From positions 1 to 64,000 of the forward strand of contig JALHLQ010000019.1 of the NCBI GenBank assembly GCA_022844485.1: DNA of 64,000 nt, given 5' to 3'. This document shows positions 9,847-19,899 of the stretch, piece by piece. The notes below the pieces were generated by a model. The model was not told the origin of the DNA. It made no database searches and worked only from the letters and a program-made list of their open reading frames with translations. The position numbers and the translations under genes were made by a program. This DNA comes from Xanthobacteraceae bacterium (GTDB lineage Bacteria > Pseudomonadota > Alphaproteobacteria > Rhizobiales > Xanthobacteraceae). The first letter of the stretch is position 1; each line of letters begins with the position of its first letter.

Positions 9847-10827
9847 CTAGTTGAGAGCCGATCCTTTGAGGATCGGCGTCCAGCGCGCGACTTCGCTCTT
9901 CACGAGGGCGGCCAGCGCCTGCGGGGTCCGGCGCTGCGGGCCCGGGATGTCGCTGCCGAGGTCGAGCAGGCGCTTGCGCACGTTTTCGTCATCGAGCGCC
10001 TTGACCAAAGCCGCGTTCAGCTTGTCGAGGACCGGCTTCGGCGTGCCCTTGGGCGCGAACAGCGCGTTCCAGGCCGAGACCTCGAAGGCCGGCAACCCGG
10101 CCTCCTTCGTTGTCGGAAGCTCCGGCAAGGAGGGATTGCGTTCCGCCGTGGCAATGGCATAGGCCTTGATGGTCCCGCCTTTGATCTGCGGCACGGCATT
10201 GACGATCTGGTCGCACATGTAGTCGACCTGACCGCCGACCAGCGCGTTCATCGCCGGGCCCGTGCCCTGATAGGGAACCGAGGTCGGCTTGATGTTCAGG
10301 ATCGAGCTGAGCAGCGTGCAGGTCGTGAACGAAACCGAACCCACGCCGGCATGCGCCTGGTTCACCTTGTCCTCGTTCGCCTTCACCCAGGTGATGAACT
10401 CCTTGAGGTCCTTGGGCGGAAGATCTTTGCGCGCGAGAATCAGGATCGGCGTACCGGCGGCCAGGCCGATCGGCTCGAAGTCCGTCTCCGGGTTGTAGGC
10501 CAGTTTGGGGTAGAGGCCGACCGAGGCGGCATGCGTGCCCATGTGGCCCATCATGATCGTGTAGCCGTCGGGCGTTGCCCGGGCGACGCGGGTCGAGGCG
10601 GTTGTGCCGCCTGCGCCCAGCACATTTTCAATGATGATCTGCTGACCGATCGTTCGCGACATATGTTCCGCGACGATGCGCGAAATGACGTCCGTGGGCC
10701 CGCCGGCCGCGAAGGGGACGACCAGGGTCACCGTCCGCGTCGGATAGTCTTGCGCCGGCGCGGGGCCGGCGAGAACAAGCGCGGTCAGCGCACCGAGTAC
10801 CCCAACCAGAATGTTAGACGATCGCAT
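9847..10827 (-). CDS. Tripartite tricarboxylate transporter substrate-binding protein (TctC family)
   Basis: Signal peptide [56 protein letters not shown]; adjacent tctA/tctB. Confidence 0.88.
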   Translation of the reverse strand: MRSSNILVGVLGALTALVLAGPAPAQDYPTRTVTLVVPFAAGGPTDVISRIVAEHMSRTIGQQIIIENVLGAGGTTASTRVARATPDGYTIMMGHMGTHAASVGLYPKLAYNPETDFEPIGLAAGTPILILARKDLPPKDLKEFITWVKANEDKVNQAHAGVGSVSFTTCTLLSSILNIKPTSVPYQGTGPAMNALVGGQVDYMCDQIVNAVPQIKGGTIKAYAIATAERNPSLPELPTTKEAGLPAFEVSAWNALFAPKGTPKPVLDKLNAALVKALDDENVRKRLLDLGSDIPGPQRRTPQALAALVKSEVARWTPILKGSALN

Positions 10828-10965
10828 GCCTTCCTCCGTAAAGTGCGGCGCCCTCGCCGAGTGCCTGCACGCTTTCAATCCGGCCCAAGCCGGGGCCCCG
10901 CGGCCCTCCGACTGCCATAATGGCGCCTCGGCCGCCTTGCTCAGCATCAATAGACCGCAGCAGGC

Positions 10966-12465
10966 CTACTCCGTAAAGACCACCTCGCGCTTCTTGCGGA
11001 ACATCGGAAGCACCGCGAGAACGAGCAGAATGGAGGCGACGAAGATCAGCCCCGCCGAGATCGGCCGCGTCAGGAACGTGGTGGCATCCCCGCGCGCGAT
11101 CAGCATGGCCCGCCGCAGGTTTTCTTCCATCAGCGGACCCAGCACAAACCCCAAGAGCATCGGGGCGGGCTCAAAATCATGCTTGATCAACCAGTACCCG
11201 ACGAGCCCGAACAGGCCCGCGATGATGACGTCGGCAGGCGCATTGTTGATGGAATACACCCCGATCGCGCAGAAGACGAGAATCGAAGGATAGAGCAGCC
11301 GATAAGGCACGCGCAGAAGCCTCACCCAGAGCCCGATCAGCGGCAGGTTGATGATCAGCAGCATCAAGTTGCCGAGCCACATCGAGGCGATCATGCCCCA
11401 GAAGAGTTCGGGCTGTTTGGTCATGACTTGCGGACCCGGCACGATGCCGTGAATGGTCATGGCGCCGACCATGAGCGCCATGACGGCGTTCGGCGGGATT
11501 CCGAGCGTCAGGAGCGGGATGAACGAAGTCTGGGCCGCCGCGTTATTGGCGCTTTCCGGCGCCGCCACGCCTTCGATCGCCCCGCGGCCGAAGCGGGAGG
11601 GATCTTTCGCTATACGTTTTTCGACCGTGTAGGCTGCGAAGGAGGCGATGACCGCGCCGCCGCCGGGCAGAATGCCGAGGATCGAGCCGAGCAAGGTCCC
11701 CCGCCCGATGGCGGGAGCGGCAGCCCAGAGATCGGCTTTGGTCGGCATCAGCCCGGTGACCTTGGCCTGCACGATGTCGCGGCTGTGCGTCTGCTCGAGA
11801 TTGCGCAGGATTTCCGCAAAGCCGAACATGCCCATCGCCAAGGTGACGAAGCCGATTCCATCGGCAAGCTCCGGGAGATCGAAGCTCATGCGTGACTGCC
11901 CGGTCTCGATATCCGAGCCGACCATCGACAGAAGCAAGCCGGCGACGATCATCGCCAGCGCTTTCACGACCGAGCCCTTCGCGAGCACGACGGCGAAGAC
12001 AAGTCCGAGCACCATCAGCGAGAAATACTCCGCTGGCCCGAACTGGAGCGCCAGGCTCGTCAGCGGTCCGCCGAGCGCCGCAATCAGGACGGTGGCGATC
12101 GATCCTGCGAAGAACGAGCCGATCGCGGCGATCGCCAGCGCCGCGCCGGCGCGGCCTTGCCGGGCCATCTGATGCCCGTCGAGCGTGGTGACGACGGAAC
12201 CGGCCTCGCCTGGAATATTGACCAGGATCGACGTGGTGGAGCCGCCATATTGCGCGCCGTAATAGATGCCGGCAAGCATGATCAAGGCGCCGACCGGATG
12301 CAGGCCGAAGGTGATCGGCAGAAGCATGGCGATGGTCGCGATCGATCCGATCCCGGGCAGCACGCCGATCAGCGTGCCGACCATGACGCCGATAAGACAC
12401 AAGCCGATATTGATCGGGGTAAAGGCGACGCCGAAACCCATATAGAGGTTAGACAAGATGTCCAT
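10966..12465 (-). CDS. Tripartite tricarboxylate transporter permease (TctA family)
   Basis: GVLPGIGSIATIAMLLPITFGLHPVGALIMLAGIYYGAQYGGSTTSILVNIPGE. Confidence 0.93.
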   Translation of the reverse strand: MDILSNLYMGFGVAFTPINIGLCLIGVMVGTLIGVLPGIGSIATIAMLLPITFGLHPVGALIMLAGIYYGAQYGGSTTSILVNIPGEAGSVVTTLDGHQMARQGRAGAALAIAAIGSFFAGSIATVLIAALGGPLTSLALQFGPAEYFSLMVLGLVFAVVLAKGSVVKALAMIVAGLLLSMVGSDIETGQSRMSFDLPELADGIGFVTLAMGMFGFAEILRNLEQTHSRDIVQAKVTGLMPTKADLWAAAPAIGRGTLLGSILGILPGGGAVIASFAAYTVEKRIAKDPSRFGRGAIEGVAAPESANNAAAQTSFIPLLTLGIPPNAVMALMVGAMTIHGIVPGPQVMTKQPELFWGMIASMWLGNLMLLIINLPLIGLWVRLLRVPYRLLYPSILVFCAIGVYSINNAPADVIIAGLFGLVGYWLIKHDFEPAPMLLGFVLGPLMEENLRRAMLIARGDATTFLTRPISAGLIFVASILLVLAVLPMFRKKREVVFTE

Positions 12466-12480
12466 GGTGATCGCGCCCGC

Positions 12481-12972
12481 TCAGAACCGCGGCCAGATTT
12501 GGAATGGCAGATTGAGGACGTAGGGAAACAGGAAGGCGCAGAAAGCTGTGAGCGCGATGGCGGCGATCAGGCTTTCGATCCAGCGCGTCTCCTCCGAAGC
12601 CATGGCCGAGATGATGAAGGTGAGAAAGCTCGAGATCACGAGCCCAAGCGGCCTTATCGTGACCGCGAACAGCAGGATTGAAGCCGTCACGAAAAGCGGG
12701 CCGCGGACGCGGTATTTCTCGAGCGGAGATCCGTCCGAGAAAAATCCGATGGCCATCACGGCTGCGCCGAGACACAGCAACAAGCCGCCAAACAGCCGCG
12801 GCGCCGTTCCGGGACCAAACGAGAAGCCTCTCATGCCGGGCAGATCGCTGCTCGCCCAGAGTGCAAAAGCCGCAAGCCCCACGAGCGCAAGCCCGCCATA
12901 AAAATCCTGGGGATTGCGCACGAACCCGTGCCAATGCGTTGCCTTGGATGGCGGATCGTTCCGCTCAGACAT
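12481..12972 (-). CDS. Tripartite tricarboxylate transporter small membrane subunit (TctB family)
   Basis: MSERNDPPSKATHWHGFVRNPQDFYGGLALVGLAAFALWASSDLPGMRGFSFGPGTAPRLFGGLLLCLGAAVM; adjacent to tctA; ATG at 12972. Confidence 0.85.
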   Translation of the reverse strand: MSERNDPPSKATHWHGFVRNPQDFYGGLALVGLAAFALWASSDLPGMRGFSFGPGTAPRLFGGLLLCLGAAVMAIGFFSDGSPLEKYRVRGPLFVTASILLFAVTIRPLGLVISSFLTFIISAMASEETRWIESLIAAIALTAFCAFLFPYVLNLPFQIWPRF

Positions 12973-13055
12973 TCCTGCCCTCCCTGCCGCGCTTCTTGGA
13001 GACGCGTGCGCGATTGGTAGCACAAGCCATCCCGCGGCCAAACGCTTTTTGGTCC

Positions 13056-13580
13056 TCACACAAGTCCCATCAAACCCAATCCGGCTGCCGCGCCAAACGC
13101 CCAGAGGGGATTGATCCGAGTGAATGTCGCGAGCGCTGCGGTGCTCGCCGTGATGACCACGGCGGCGGCGTTGTGATCGGCGGCGCGCGACAAGACGAAC
13201 GCGGTCGCGGCGACAAGACCGACGCTCACCGGCACGAGTCCGTTCTGGATCGCTATTCGCCAGGGCGCGTCCTTGAAGCGATCCCAGCTCCGCCCGACGA
13301 CGTAGGCCGCGACGCAGCTCGGCCCGACCATCGCAAAACTCGCCACCAGCGCGCCGGCGAGACCGGCGACGTGGAAGCCGATCAGCGTCACGATGATGAA
13401 ATTCGGCCCCGGGGCCGCCTGCGAGATCGCGACGAGGTCCGCGAAGGTGCGATCGCTCATCCAGCCGGCCACCTCGACGGCTTGCCGATGCATCTCCGGC
13501 ACCACCGAATTGGCCCCGCCGATCGCGAGCAGCGACAGCAACGCGAAATGCGCGGCCAGCGTGCTCAGACGCGCTTCCAA
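13056..13580 (-). CDS. Chromate transporter domain protein (C-terminal half type)
   Basis: FALLSLLAIGGANSVVPEMHRQAVEVAGWMSDRTFADLVAISQAAPGPNFIIVTLIGFHVAG. Confidence 0.85.
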   Translation of the reverse strand: MEARLSTLAAHFALLSLLAIGGANSVVPEMHRQAVEVAGWMSDRTFADLVAISQAAPGPNFIIVTLIGFHVAGLAGALVASFAMVGPSCVAAYVVGRSWDRFKDAPWRIAIQNGLVPVSVGLVAATAFVLSRAADHNAAAVVITASTAALATFTRINPLWAFGAAAGLGLMGLV

Positions 13581-14149
13581 CGCAGCCTCCCCCAGGCCAT
13601 CGCGACGCTGAGCGGCACGAGCACGAGCAACACCCAGTAGAGGGGCCAGCGCAAGATTCCGACCCCGGCGAAGGCGACGATAGCGATGGCGATTCCGGAC
13701 CGGCTGCCGCTCCTGAAAAGCGGACCGGCCATTTTGGCCGCCATCGCGACCAGCAGTCCGGCCGCGGCAGCCGCGAGTCCGGCGAGGACCCGGCGCACCG
13801 CATCTGCTTCGCCATAGTGCGAATACAGGACGCCGAGGACCAGTACGATGGCAATCGGCGGCCCGATCAGCGCCGACACGGCGACAAGCGCACCGGCAAG
13901 GCCGCGCATGCGCGAGCCGAAGACGATAGAAAAATTGACGATATTGGGCCCCGGAAGAAATTGGCAGACGGCAAAGGCTTCGTTGAACTGGTCAGCTGTC
14001 ATCCACCTGCGCTGCTCGACAACGACGCGGCGCGCCCACGGCATCACGCCTCCAAAACCCGACAGCGCCATGGTGGCGAATGCGATGAAGAGTTCAGACA
14101 AGCTTGGCGCAAGCGGCGGCGGCGAATCTCGGAGCCGGGTTTCAGCCAT
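13565..14149 (-). CDS. Chromate transporter domain protein (N-terminal half type)
   Basis: ELFIAFATMALSGFGGVMPWARRVVVEQRRWMTADQFNEAFAVCQFLPGPNIVNFSIVFGSRMRG. Confidence 0.85.
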   Translation of the reverse strand: MAETRLRDSPPPLAPSLSELFIAFATMALSGFGGVMPWARRVVVEQRRWMTADQFNEAFAVCQFLPGPNIVNFSIVFGSRMRGLAGALVAVSALIGPPIAIVLVLGVLYSHYGEADAVRRVLAGLAAAAAGLLVAMAAKMAGPLFRSGSRSGIAIAIVAFAGVGILRWPLYWVLLVLVPLSVAMAWGRLRWKRV

Positions 14150-14351
14150 GAGCGAGACTTAGCTTGTCCCGCCAGCGGGCCAAACAGGAATTCACCCTCT
14201 TGCCACGTCCCCGATTGCAGAACTCGCAGGGATCTTCAGGTCTTGCGGAATCAGCCCGTTGACGAGACGCCCGAGCCAGCCTGACCGAGTCGGCACTTAT
14301 CAAGAGCTTGACCAAATCCGGTCTTTTTCCGTCAACTTTCACCACCTATAT

Positions 14352-14690
14352 TGGGCGGGCCGGCCTTCGGGCCGGCTATGGCGATAAATGGCCGTCGTAA
14401 TAAGCCTATCGGACCCGGGGGCAGTACCCGGCGCCTCCACCAGAGCCCGTCTTGGCGGGCTGCGGCGGGGGCGAAACAGGATCGACGAGGGTGTAAAGGG
14501 CGTGCTTTTGCTCGGCATGGTTCCGCCGATATCGGGCCATTTGTATAGTTGCCAACGACAACTATGCTCCGGTTGCTCAGGCTGCGTAACGCAGCTTGAA
14601 AGACCGATCTGAAGTCCTGGCGTCTTAGCAGCGTCAGGCGGGGTTCGGGGGCACCTGGCAACAGAAGCCCCCACTTCGACTTGATAGTTG
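14352..14690 (+). ncRNA. ssrA: Circularly permuted two-piece tmRNA (outer boundaries approximate); tag peptide ANDNYAPVAQAA
   Basis: Acceptor piece ends ...GGACCCGGGGGCAGTACCCGGCGCCTCCACCA at 14443; coding piece begins GGGGGCGAAACAGGATCGACGAGGG at 14467; tag frame GCC AAC GAC AAC TAT GCT CCG GTT GCT CAG GCT GCG TAA at 14551-14589. Confidence 0.92.
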
Positions 14691-14786
14691 GGCGAACTTT
14701 TCCACTTGTAGCGTGCTTGGACTGGTTTTCGCCAGCAAGCGCGCTAGCATGTCGTTTTCCTGCGCCGGTCAGGGCGGTCGAAAGAG

Positions 14787-15377
14787 ATGGCCATCGATCA
14801 CATCCGATACGATCTTCTCGCGCAGGAGGCATTGCGATCGGTGGTGCGACGCGTGCTGACGGATGTCGCGAAAAGCGGTCTCCCCGGCGAGCATCACTTC
14901 TACATTGCGTTCGATACCCGCTATCCCGGGGTCCGCATGTCACAGCGCTTGCGCGATCAGCATCCCGAGGAGATGACGATCGTCCTGCAGCACCAGTTCT
15001 GGGACTTGGCGGTCAGCGACCAGGCCTTCGACATCGGCTTGTCGTTCAAGGGCGTGCCCGAACGCCTGCACATTCCCTTCAGCGCCATCCGGGGATTTTT
15101 CGACCCATCGGTCCAGTTCGGTCTTCAATTCCAGACGGCGGAAAGCGAAAAGGCGGTGGAGCAGTCTGCGCCAGAAGTCCCCGAGCCTTCGCAACCCGTG
15201 GCCAAAAAGCCAAAGCCGGAGCGGCAACGCGCGGAGCGACGACCGCCGGTGGCGGCCCCACCGAGCGCTCCGGCTCCGACGGCCGCACCCTCAGGTCCTG
15301 AGCCCGCACCTGAGACGCCCGACAGCGCGCCCCCGAGCGCGGAAGTCGTCAGGCTGGACCGTTTCCGGAAGAAGTGA
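14787..15377 (+). CDS. sspB: SspB-family ClpXP adaptor (stringent starvation protein B, alpha type)
   Basis: MAIDHIRYDLLAQEALRSVVRRVLTDVAKSGLPGEHHFYIAFDTRYPGVRMSQRLRDQHPEEMTIVLQHQFWDLAVSDQAFDIGLSFKGVPERLHIPFSAIRGFFDPSVQFGLQF. Confidence 0.88.
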   Translation: MAIDHIRYDLLAQEALRSVVRRVLTDVAKSGLPGEHHFYIAFDTRYPGVRMSQRLRDQHPEEMTIVLQHQFWDLAVSDQAFDIGLSFKGVPERLHIPFSAIRGFFDPSVQFGLQFQTAESEKAVEQSAPEVPEPSQPVAKKPKPERQRAERRPPVAAPPSAPAPTAAPSGPEPAPETPDSAPPSAEVVRLDRFRKK

Positions 15378-16116
15378 TCCGGCGTCCTTGCCTGCGACGG
15401 CGGACCGCCGTCAGGCGCGCCTTCAGTCTTCGCGGCAATACGCCAAGATAGACTTTGCGGAAGATCTGCAAACGCCCGAAGGGTGAGAGCGGGACGGCGT
15501 CCTCGCATGGCACGTACCAGCTATTGAGACCGGTGCGACGGACGAGTTTGTAGCCGCGCGCGAGCATGGCGCGATGCTTACGATGATAGTGAAAGTCATC
15601 CTCCAGCAGAATCAGCCGCGGCTTGAAGCGGCGATCGAGCCCTTTCAGCACTTCGACCTCGAACCCTTCGACGTCGATGGAAAGAAAATCGATGCGCCCG
15701 ATTCCGACTTCGCGAAGAATGGAGTCCAGCGTCCGGATCGGCACATTCACCATCGCGCGCGCATCGACATCCGAGCGTTGGAGCGCAAACGCCTTCACGG
15801 TATCGGTGAGCGTCGAGAGCGCGCCGGCCCGAAGCAGCGGCAGGCACGTCCCCTCCTGTTCAGGGGCGCCGCATGCGACCGAGAAGACCTGCGCTTGGCG
15901 CTGGCGCCGAAGCGGTTCAGCCAGCTCCGGCAACGGCTCGATGAGCACCCCGGTCCAACCGATTTGCTCGAGGTGATAGGTCTGCGAATACTGGACCGGA
16001 TCATTCGCGCCGACTTCGACGAATATTCCGGGGCGGTGGTCGAAGAATGCACGAATGAGCGAGCCTTCCTGTTCGACAGGCAGGATGGCCGGCCTCAGAA
16101 GGTCTGAAATCCGCAT
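15349..16116 (-). CDS. FkbM family methyltransferase
   Basis: GIFVEVGANDPVQYSQTYHLEQIGWTGVLIEPLPELAEPLRRQR...IDFLSIDVEGFEVEVLKGLD. Confidence 0.88.
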   Translation of the reverse strand: MRISDLLRPAILPVEQEGSLIRAFFDHRPGIFVEVGANDPVQYSQTYHLEQIGWTGVLIEPLPELAEPLRRQRQAQVFSVACGAPEQEGTCLPLLRAGALSTLTDTVKAFALQRSDVDARAMVNVPIRTLDSILREVGIGRIDFLSIDVEGFEVEVLKGLDRRFKPRLILLEDDFHYHRKHRAMLARGYKLVRRTGLNSWYVPCEDAVPLSPFGRLQIFRKVYLGVLPRRLKARLTAVRRRRQGRRITSSGNGPA

Positions 16117-17561
16117 CAAGGGCGCATAGAGGGTCCGCGACTTTCCGGCAAGCCGGCGCGATGCTCCAGGATCATCGGCAGTCCTCCATCCGGCCGCAGC
16201 GTCACGCGGTGCACGGGGCGGACCTCGTGCCCGGGCGCAACGCGGAGCCGGAACCGGCGGATGATGGACGCCAAGCCGAGCACGGCTTCTTGCATCGCAA
16301 AGCCGGCGCCGATGCAGACGCGCGGCCCGGCGCCGAACGGAATGAATTGATACCGGTCAATCGCGTCGCGATGGGCGGGCAGGAAGCGTTCGGGTTGAAA
16401 CAGATCCGGTCCGCTCCACAATCGCCGATGCCGGTGCAGGATCCACGGCGCGATAATGACAAGGGAGCCCTTGGGCACCGTCTTGCCCAAAACCATGTCG
16501 TCTTCGATCGCTTCGCGGCTGAGTGAGGGGACCGGCGGATAGAGGCGCAAGGTCTCCTCCACGACGGCGCGCGTGAAAGGAAGCCGCTCGAGGATTTCGA
16601 GAGCCGGCAGTGACCCGGCGAATGCGGCGTCCACTTCGGTTTCCAGCCGCTCGCGCACGCGCGGATCGGTTTGCACCAGAAACAGCGCCCAGGTGAGCGT
16701 ATTGGCGGTCGTCTCGTGACCGGCCCCGATAAACGTCACGATGTTCGCGGCCACCTCCCTTTCGGTCAGGCCGCGGCCGGTCTCCGGATCGGCTGCTTCC
16801 AGGAGAAGCGTGAGAATGTCGCGCGGCACATCGCCCGGCCGCTCGGTCATCAGCGCGCGGCGGGCCGTGACGATGGCTTCGACCTGTTCGGCAAAAAACG
16901 CAAGCGCCGGGCCCGCTTCACCGCGACCCAGGCGGGGAAGCCAGTCTGGCAAGCCCAGAAGATCGAAGGGGTGCAGCCGCCCAAGCGTATTGAAGTAGAG
17001 CGTAATCGCGTTGCCGAACTCTTCTGCGCCGCCGGGAATCGAATTCGAGAACAAAGTCTCGGCCAGCACGTCGAACGTGAGGCCGGTCATGTGCTGGTCG
17101 ATGCGCACGATCGACCGGGCCCGCCGCCGCGCAAGGCGCGCGAGACGCGCCTCGATTGCGCCAAGCATCCGATCCGCAAAGGCTGCCGTCTGCCGCGGCG
17201 TGAACAAGGGAGCGAGCGTCCGGCGCGCGACCCGCCATGCCTCGCCCTCGGCCGTGAGAAGCCCATCACCCAGACCCGGCGAAAGCACGCGCTTCTGCAG
17301 AGCATCCTTGCGGTAGTTCTCGGCGTTTTCGACCAGCACCCGCCGCACCCCGATCGGGTCGTTGATCACGGTTCCGAAGCCGAGGAGCCCTTCGCCCTGC
17401 ACGATTGGGTCTTCGAACTGCCGGCGCGTCCAGATCGTGAGCGGGTTTTGATAAAGCGCGATCGCCAGTCCGAGCCGCGACAGGGGCGCCTCCCGCGGCA
17501 CCGGCGCCGGCGGCCTTCGCCTGCGGACATTCTCCTGGTCAATGACGCTGCTTAAGGTCAC
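16116..17561 (-). CDS. Cytochrome P450
   Basis: I-helix [28 protein letters not shown] (ExxR), heme loop [21 protein letters not shown]. Confidence 0.95.
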   Translation of the reverse strand: MTLSSVIDQENVRRRRPPAPVPREAPLSRLGLAIALYQNPLTIWTRRQFEDPIVQGEGLLGFGTVINDPIGVRRVLVENAENYRKDALQKRVLSPGLGDGLLTAEGEAWRVARRTLAPLFTPRQTAAFADRMLGAIEARLARLARRRARSIVRIDQHMTGLTFDVLAETLFSNSIPGGAEEFGNAITLYFNTLGRLHPFDLLGLPDWLPRLGRGEAGPALAFFAEQVEAIVTARRALMTERPGDVPRDILTLLLEAADPETGRGLTEREVAANIVTFIGAGHETTANTLTWALFLVQTDPRVRERLETEVDAAFAGSLPALEILERLPFTRAVVEETLRLYPPVPSLSREAIEDDMVLGKTVPKGSLVIIAPWILHRHRRLWSGPDLFQPERFLPAHRDAIDRYQFIPFGAGPRVCIGAGFAMQEAVLGLASIIRRFRLRVAPGHEVRPVHRVTLRPDGGLPMILEHRAGLPESRGPSMRP

Positions 17562-17639
17562 GTTGTCCTAAGCCCCGGGCGGCCACGCGGCCGTTTCCAG
17601 TCATATAGGAACGCGCTGCCGTCGCATGGAGACCGTCGC

Positions 17640-19025
17640 ATGACACGCACCGAAACAGATACCTTCGGCCCGATCGAGGTCCCGTCCGATCGCTATTGGG
17701 GCGCGCAGACCCAGCGGTCGCTGCAGAACTTTCGCATCGGCTCGGAGCGGATGCCTTTGCCGCTGATCCGCGCGTTCGGCTTGATCAAGCGCGCCGCCGC
17801 GGAAACGAACCAGGCGCTCGGCTCCCTCGATCAGCGGCGCGCACGCGCCATCGTACAGGCGGCGCAGGAGGTGATCGACGGCAAGCTCGACGAACACTTT
17901 CCGCTTGTCGTGTGGCAGACCGGCTCGGGCACGCAAACCAACATGAACGTCAACGAGGTGATCGCCAACCGTGCGAACGAGCTTCTCGGCGAAAAGCTCG
18001 GCGCGAAGGCCCCGGTGCACCCGAACGATCACGTCAACATGAGTCAGTCCTCCAACGACTCGTTTCCGACCGCGATGCACATCGCTGCGGCGCGGGAGAT
18101 AACGGACCGGCTCATTCCCGCTTTGGAAGTCCTGCTGGAGGCGCTTGCGGACAAGAGCCGCGCCTTTGCAAAAATCGTCAAAATCGGTCGGACACATTTG
18201 CAGGACGCCGTGCCGCTCACGCTCGGGCAGGAATTCTCAGGCTACGCCGCGCAAGTGCAGTCCGGCATCGCCCGTCTGCTGCAAGCGCGAAAGGAACTCT
18301 TTGCGCTGGCTCAAGGCGGCACCGCCGTCGGTACCGGCATCAACGCCAAGCCGCAATTCGCCCGGCGCTTTGCCAAGCGCATTGCTGAACTGACCAAGCT
18401 TCCTTTCGTCACGGCGACCAACAAGTTCGAGGCGTTGGCGGCCCACGACGTGTTTGTTTCGGTCGGCGGCGTGCTGAGTGCGAATGCGACAGCGCTGTTC
18501 AAGATTGCAAACGACATCCGGCTCATGGGATCCGGTCCTCGCTCGGGTCTCGGCGAATTGATTCTTCCCGAGAACGAGCCGGGCTCCTCCATCATGCCCG
18601 GCAAGGTCAATCCGACACAGAGCGAAGCGCTGACGATGGTTTGCTGCCAGGTGATCGGCAATCAAACGACTGTCTCATTGGCTGCAAGCCAAGGCCATTT
18701 CGAACTCAACGTCTTCAAGCCGGTCATTGCTTATGCAACGCTGCAGTCGATCGGCCTCTTGGCGGACGCGTCGGTCTCGTTCGCGACGAACGCCATCCGC
18801 GATTTGCGAGCCAACGAGCCGCGGATCAGGGAGTTGATGGAGCGCTCGTTGATGCTGGTGACTGCCCTCGCGCCGAAGATCGGATACGAACAGGCTGCGG
18901 CCATCGCCAAGGCGGCCCATCTGCGCGGGACAACGCTGCGCGAGGAAGCGATTCGCTCCGGGAGAATCAGTGCAGCGGAATTCGACCGCATCGTCAGGCC
19001 GGAGATGATGACACGCAAAGGTTGA
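17640..19025 (+). CDS. fumC: Class II fumarate hydratase
   Basis: [34 protein letters not shown]...[24 protein letters not shown]. Confidence 0.96.
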   Translation: MTRTETDTFGPIEVPSDRYWGAQTQRSLQNFRIGSERMPLPLIRAFGLIKRAAAETNQALGSLDQRRARAIVQAAQEVIDGKLDEHFPLVVWQTGSGTQTNMNVNEVIANRANELLGEKLGAKAPVHPNDHVNMSQSSNDSFPTAMHIAAAREITDRLIPALEVLLEALADKSRAFAKIVKIGRTHLQDAVPLTLGQEFSGYAAQVQSGIARLLQARKELFALAQGGTAVGTGINAKPQFARRFAKRIAELTKLPFVTATNKFEALAAHDVFVSVGGVLSANATALFKIANDIRLMGSGPRSGLGELILPENEPGSSIMPGKVNPTQSEALTMVCCQVIGNQTTVSLAASQGHFELNVFKPVIAYATLQSIGLLADASVSFATNAIRDLRANEPRIRELMERSLMLVTALAPKIGYEQAAAIAKAAHLRGTTLREEAIRSGRISAAEFDRIVRPEMMTRKG

Positions 19026-19614
19026 AAAATACAGGCGTCACAACTCAGTATTCGCGTAGACTGACCCGAGCTTAGGTCGGTCCGTTTTCTGCGTGAGGAC
19101 GTCTCGCGATCGCATAAGCCACCGGCGCCGTAGTTTTCGAAGGCGGTTTCTAGGACTCAAGAAAAAGATGGAACCGGTTGATCTTTGCAGAATGCCCCAG
19201 TTCATCCCGTTCGCAGTGCGAAGTGCAATTTACTGAGAGATGCTTCTGTCTTACTTGATCTTTACTTGAAGCGAAACATTCTTATGTACGGATAAGTAGA
19301 TGTTTTATATGGATATTCTTGCAGGAACTTTCCTCTGTCAGTATAGTGAAAGTCCATTGTCGCTGCTTGCGGACTGACCAAATCGAGATGCGCCAGTTGG
19401 GTCCTGCTCACGCCAGGTGCCACGGAGGAGCAGAGCCGCTCCTTGGGGACGGCCCGGAAAACATCCGGACGTTCTATCTCTTTTCCGTCTCGAGCACGAC
19501 GAAGGCTGCAGGTGACCGAAATACCGATACAGGTTGGGGGAACGTCCAAAGCGGCTACGCGTTCTGGGGGCGCGGAGAGCAGAATCGAGACGAGAGAGAG
19601 CAGAGGGGAAATCG

Positions 19615-19899
19615 ATGAAGTCACCGGTAGTAAAACGCTCAATTGTCATCGCCGGTCACAAGACCAGCGTGAGTCTAGAGGATGAATTCTGGAAGGGATT
19701 GAAAGAAATTGCCGCGAGCCGCAGCATGACCTTGTCTGACCTGGTCGCGTCGATCGACGGTGGCCGGCACCAGGGAAATCTCTCATCCGCGATCCGGCTT
19801 TTTGTGCTGAACCACTATCGCTCCCGCAACCACGGTTCGGTCAACCAGCATGAACCGGCTCGGCAAGCGATACCGGTACGCGCCCTCTCAGCGGTTTGA
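19615..19899 (+). CDS. Ribbon-helix-helix domain protein
   Basis: MKSPVVKRSIVIAGHKTSVSLEDEFWKGLKEIAASRSMTLSDLVASIDGGRHQGNLSSAIRLFVLNHYR; RHH_4-like pattern. Confidence 0.8.
   Translation: MKSPVVKRSIVIAGHKTSVSLEDEFWKGLKEIAASRSMTLSDLVASIDGGRHQGNLSSAIRLFVLNHYRSRNHGSVNQHEPARQAIPVRALSAV

Noticed and set aside
14308-14353. Possible sigma70 promoter for tmRNA (TTGACC ... TATATT)
   Set aside because: Spacing of about 34 bp is not compatible with a -35/-10 pair.
14332-14943. ORFs 14332-14943, 14339-14674, 14351-14548, 14388-14612
   Set aside because: They overlap the permuted tmRNA and show no protein family features; the only meaningful frame is the 12-aa tag.
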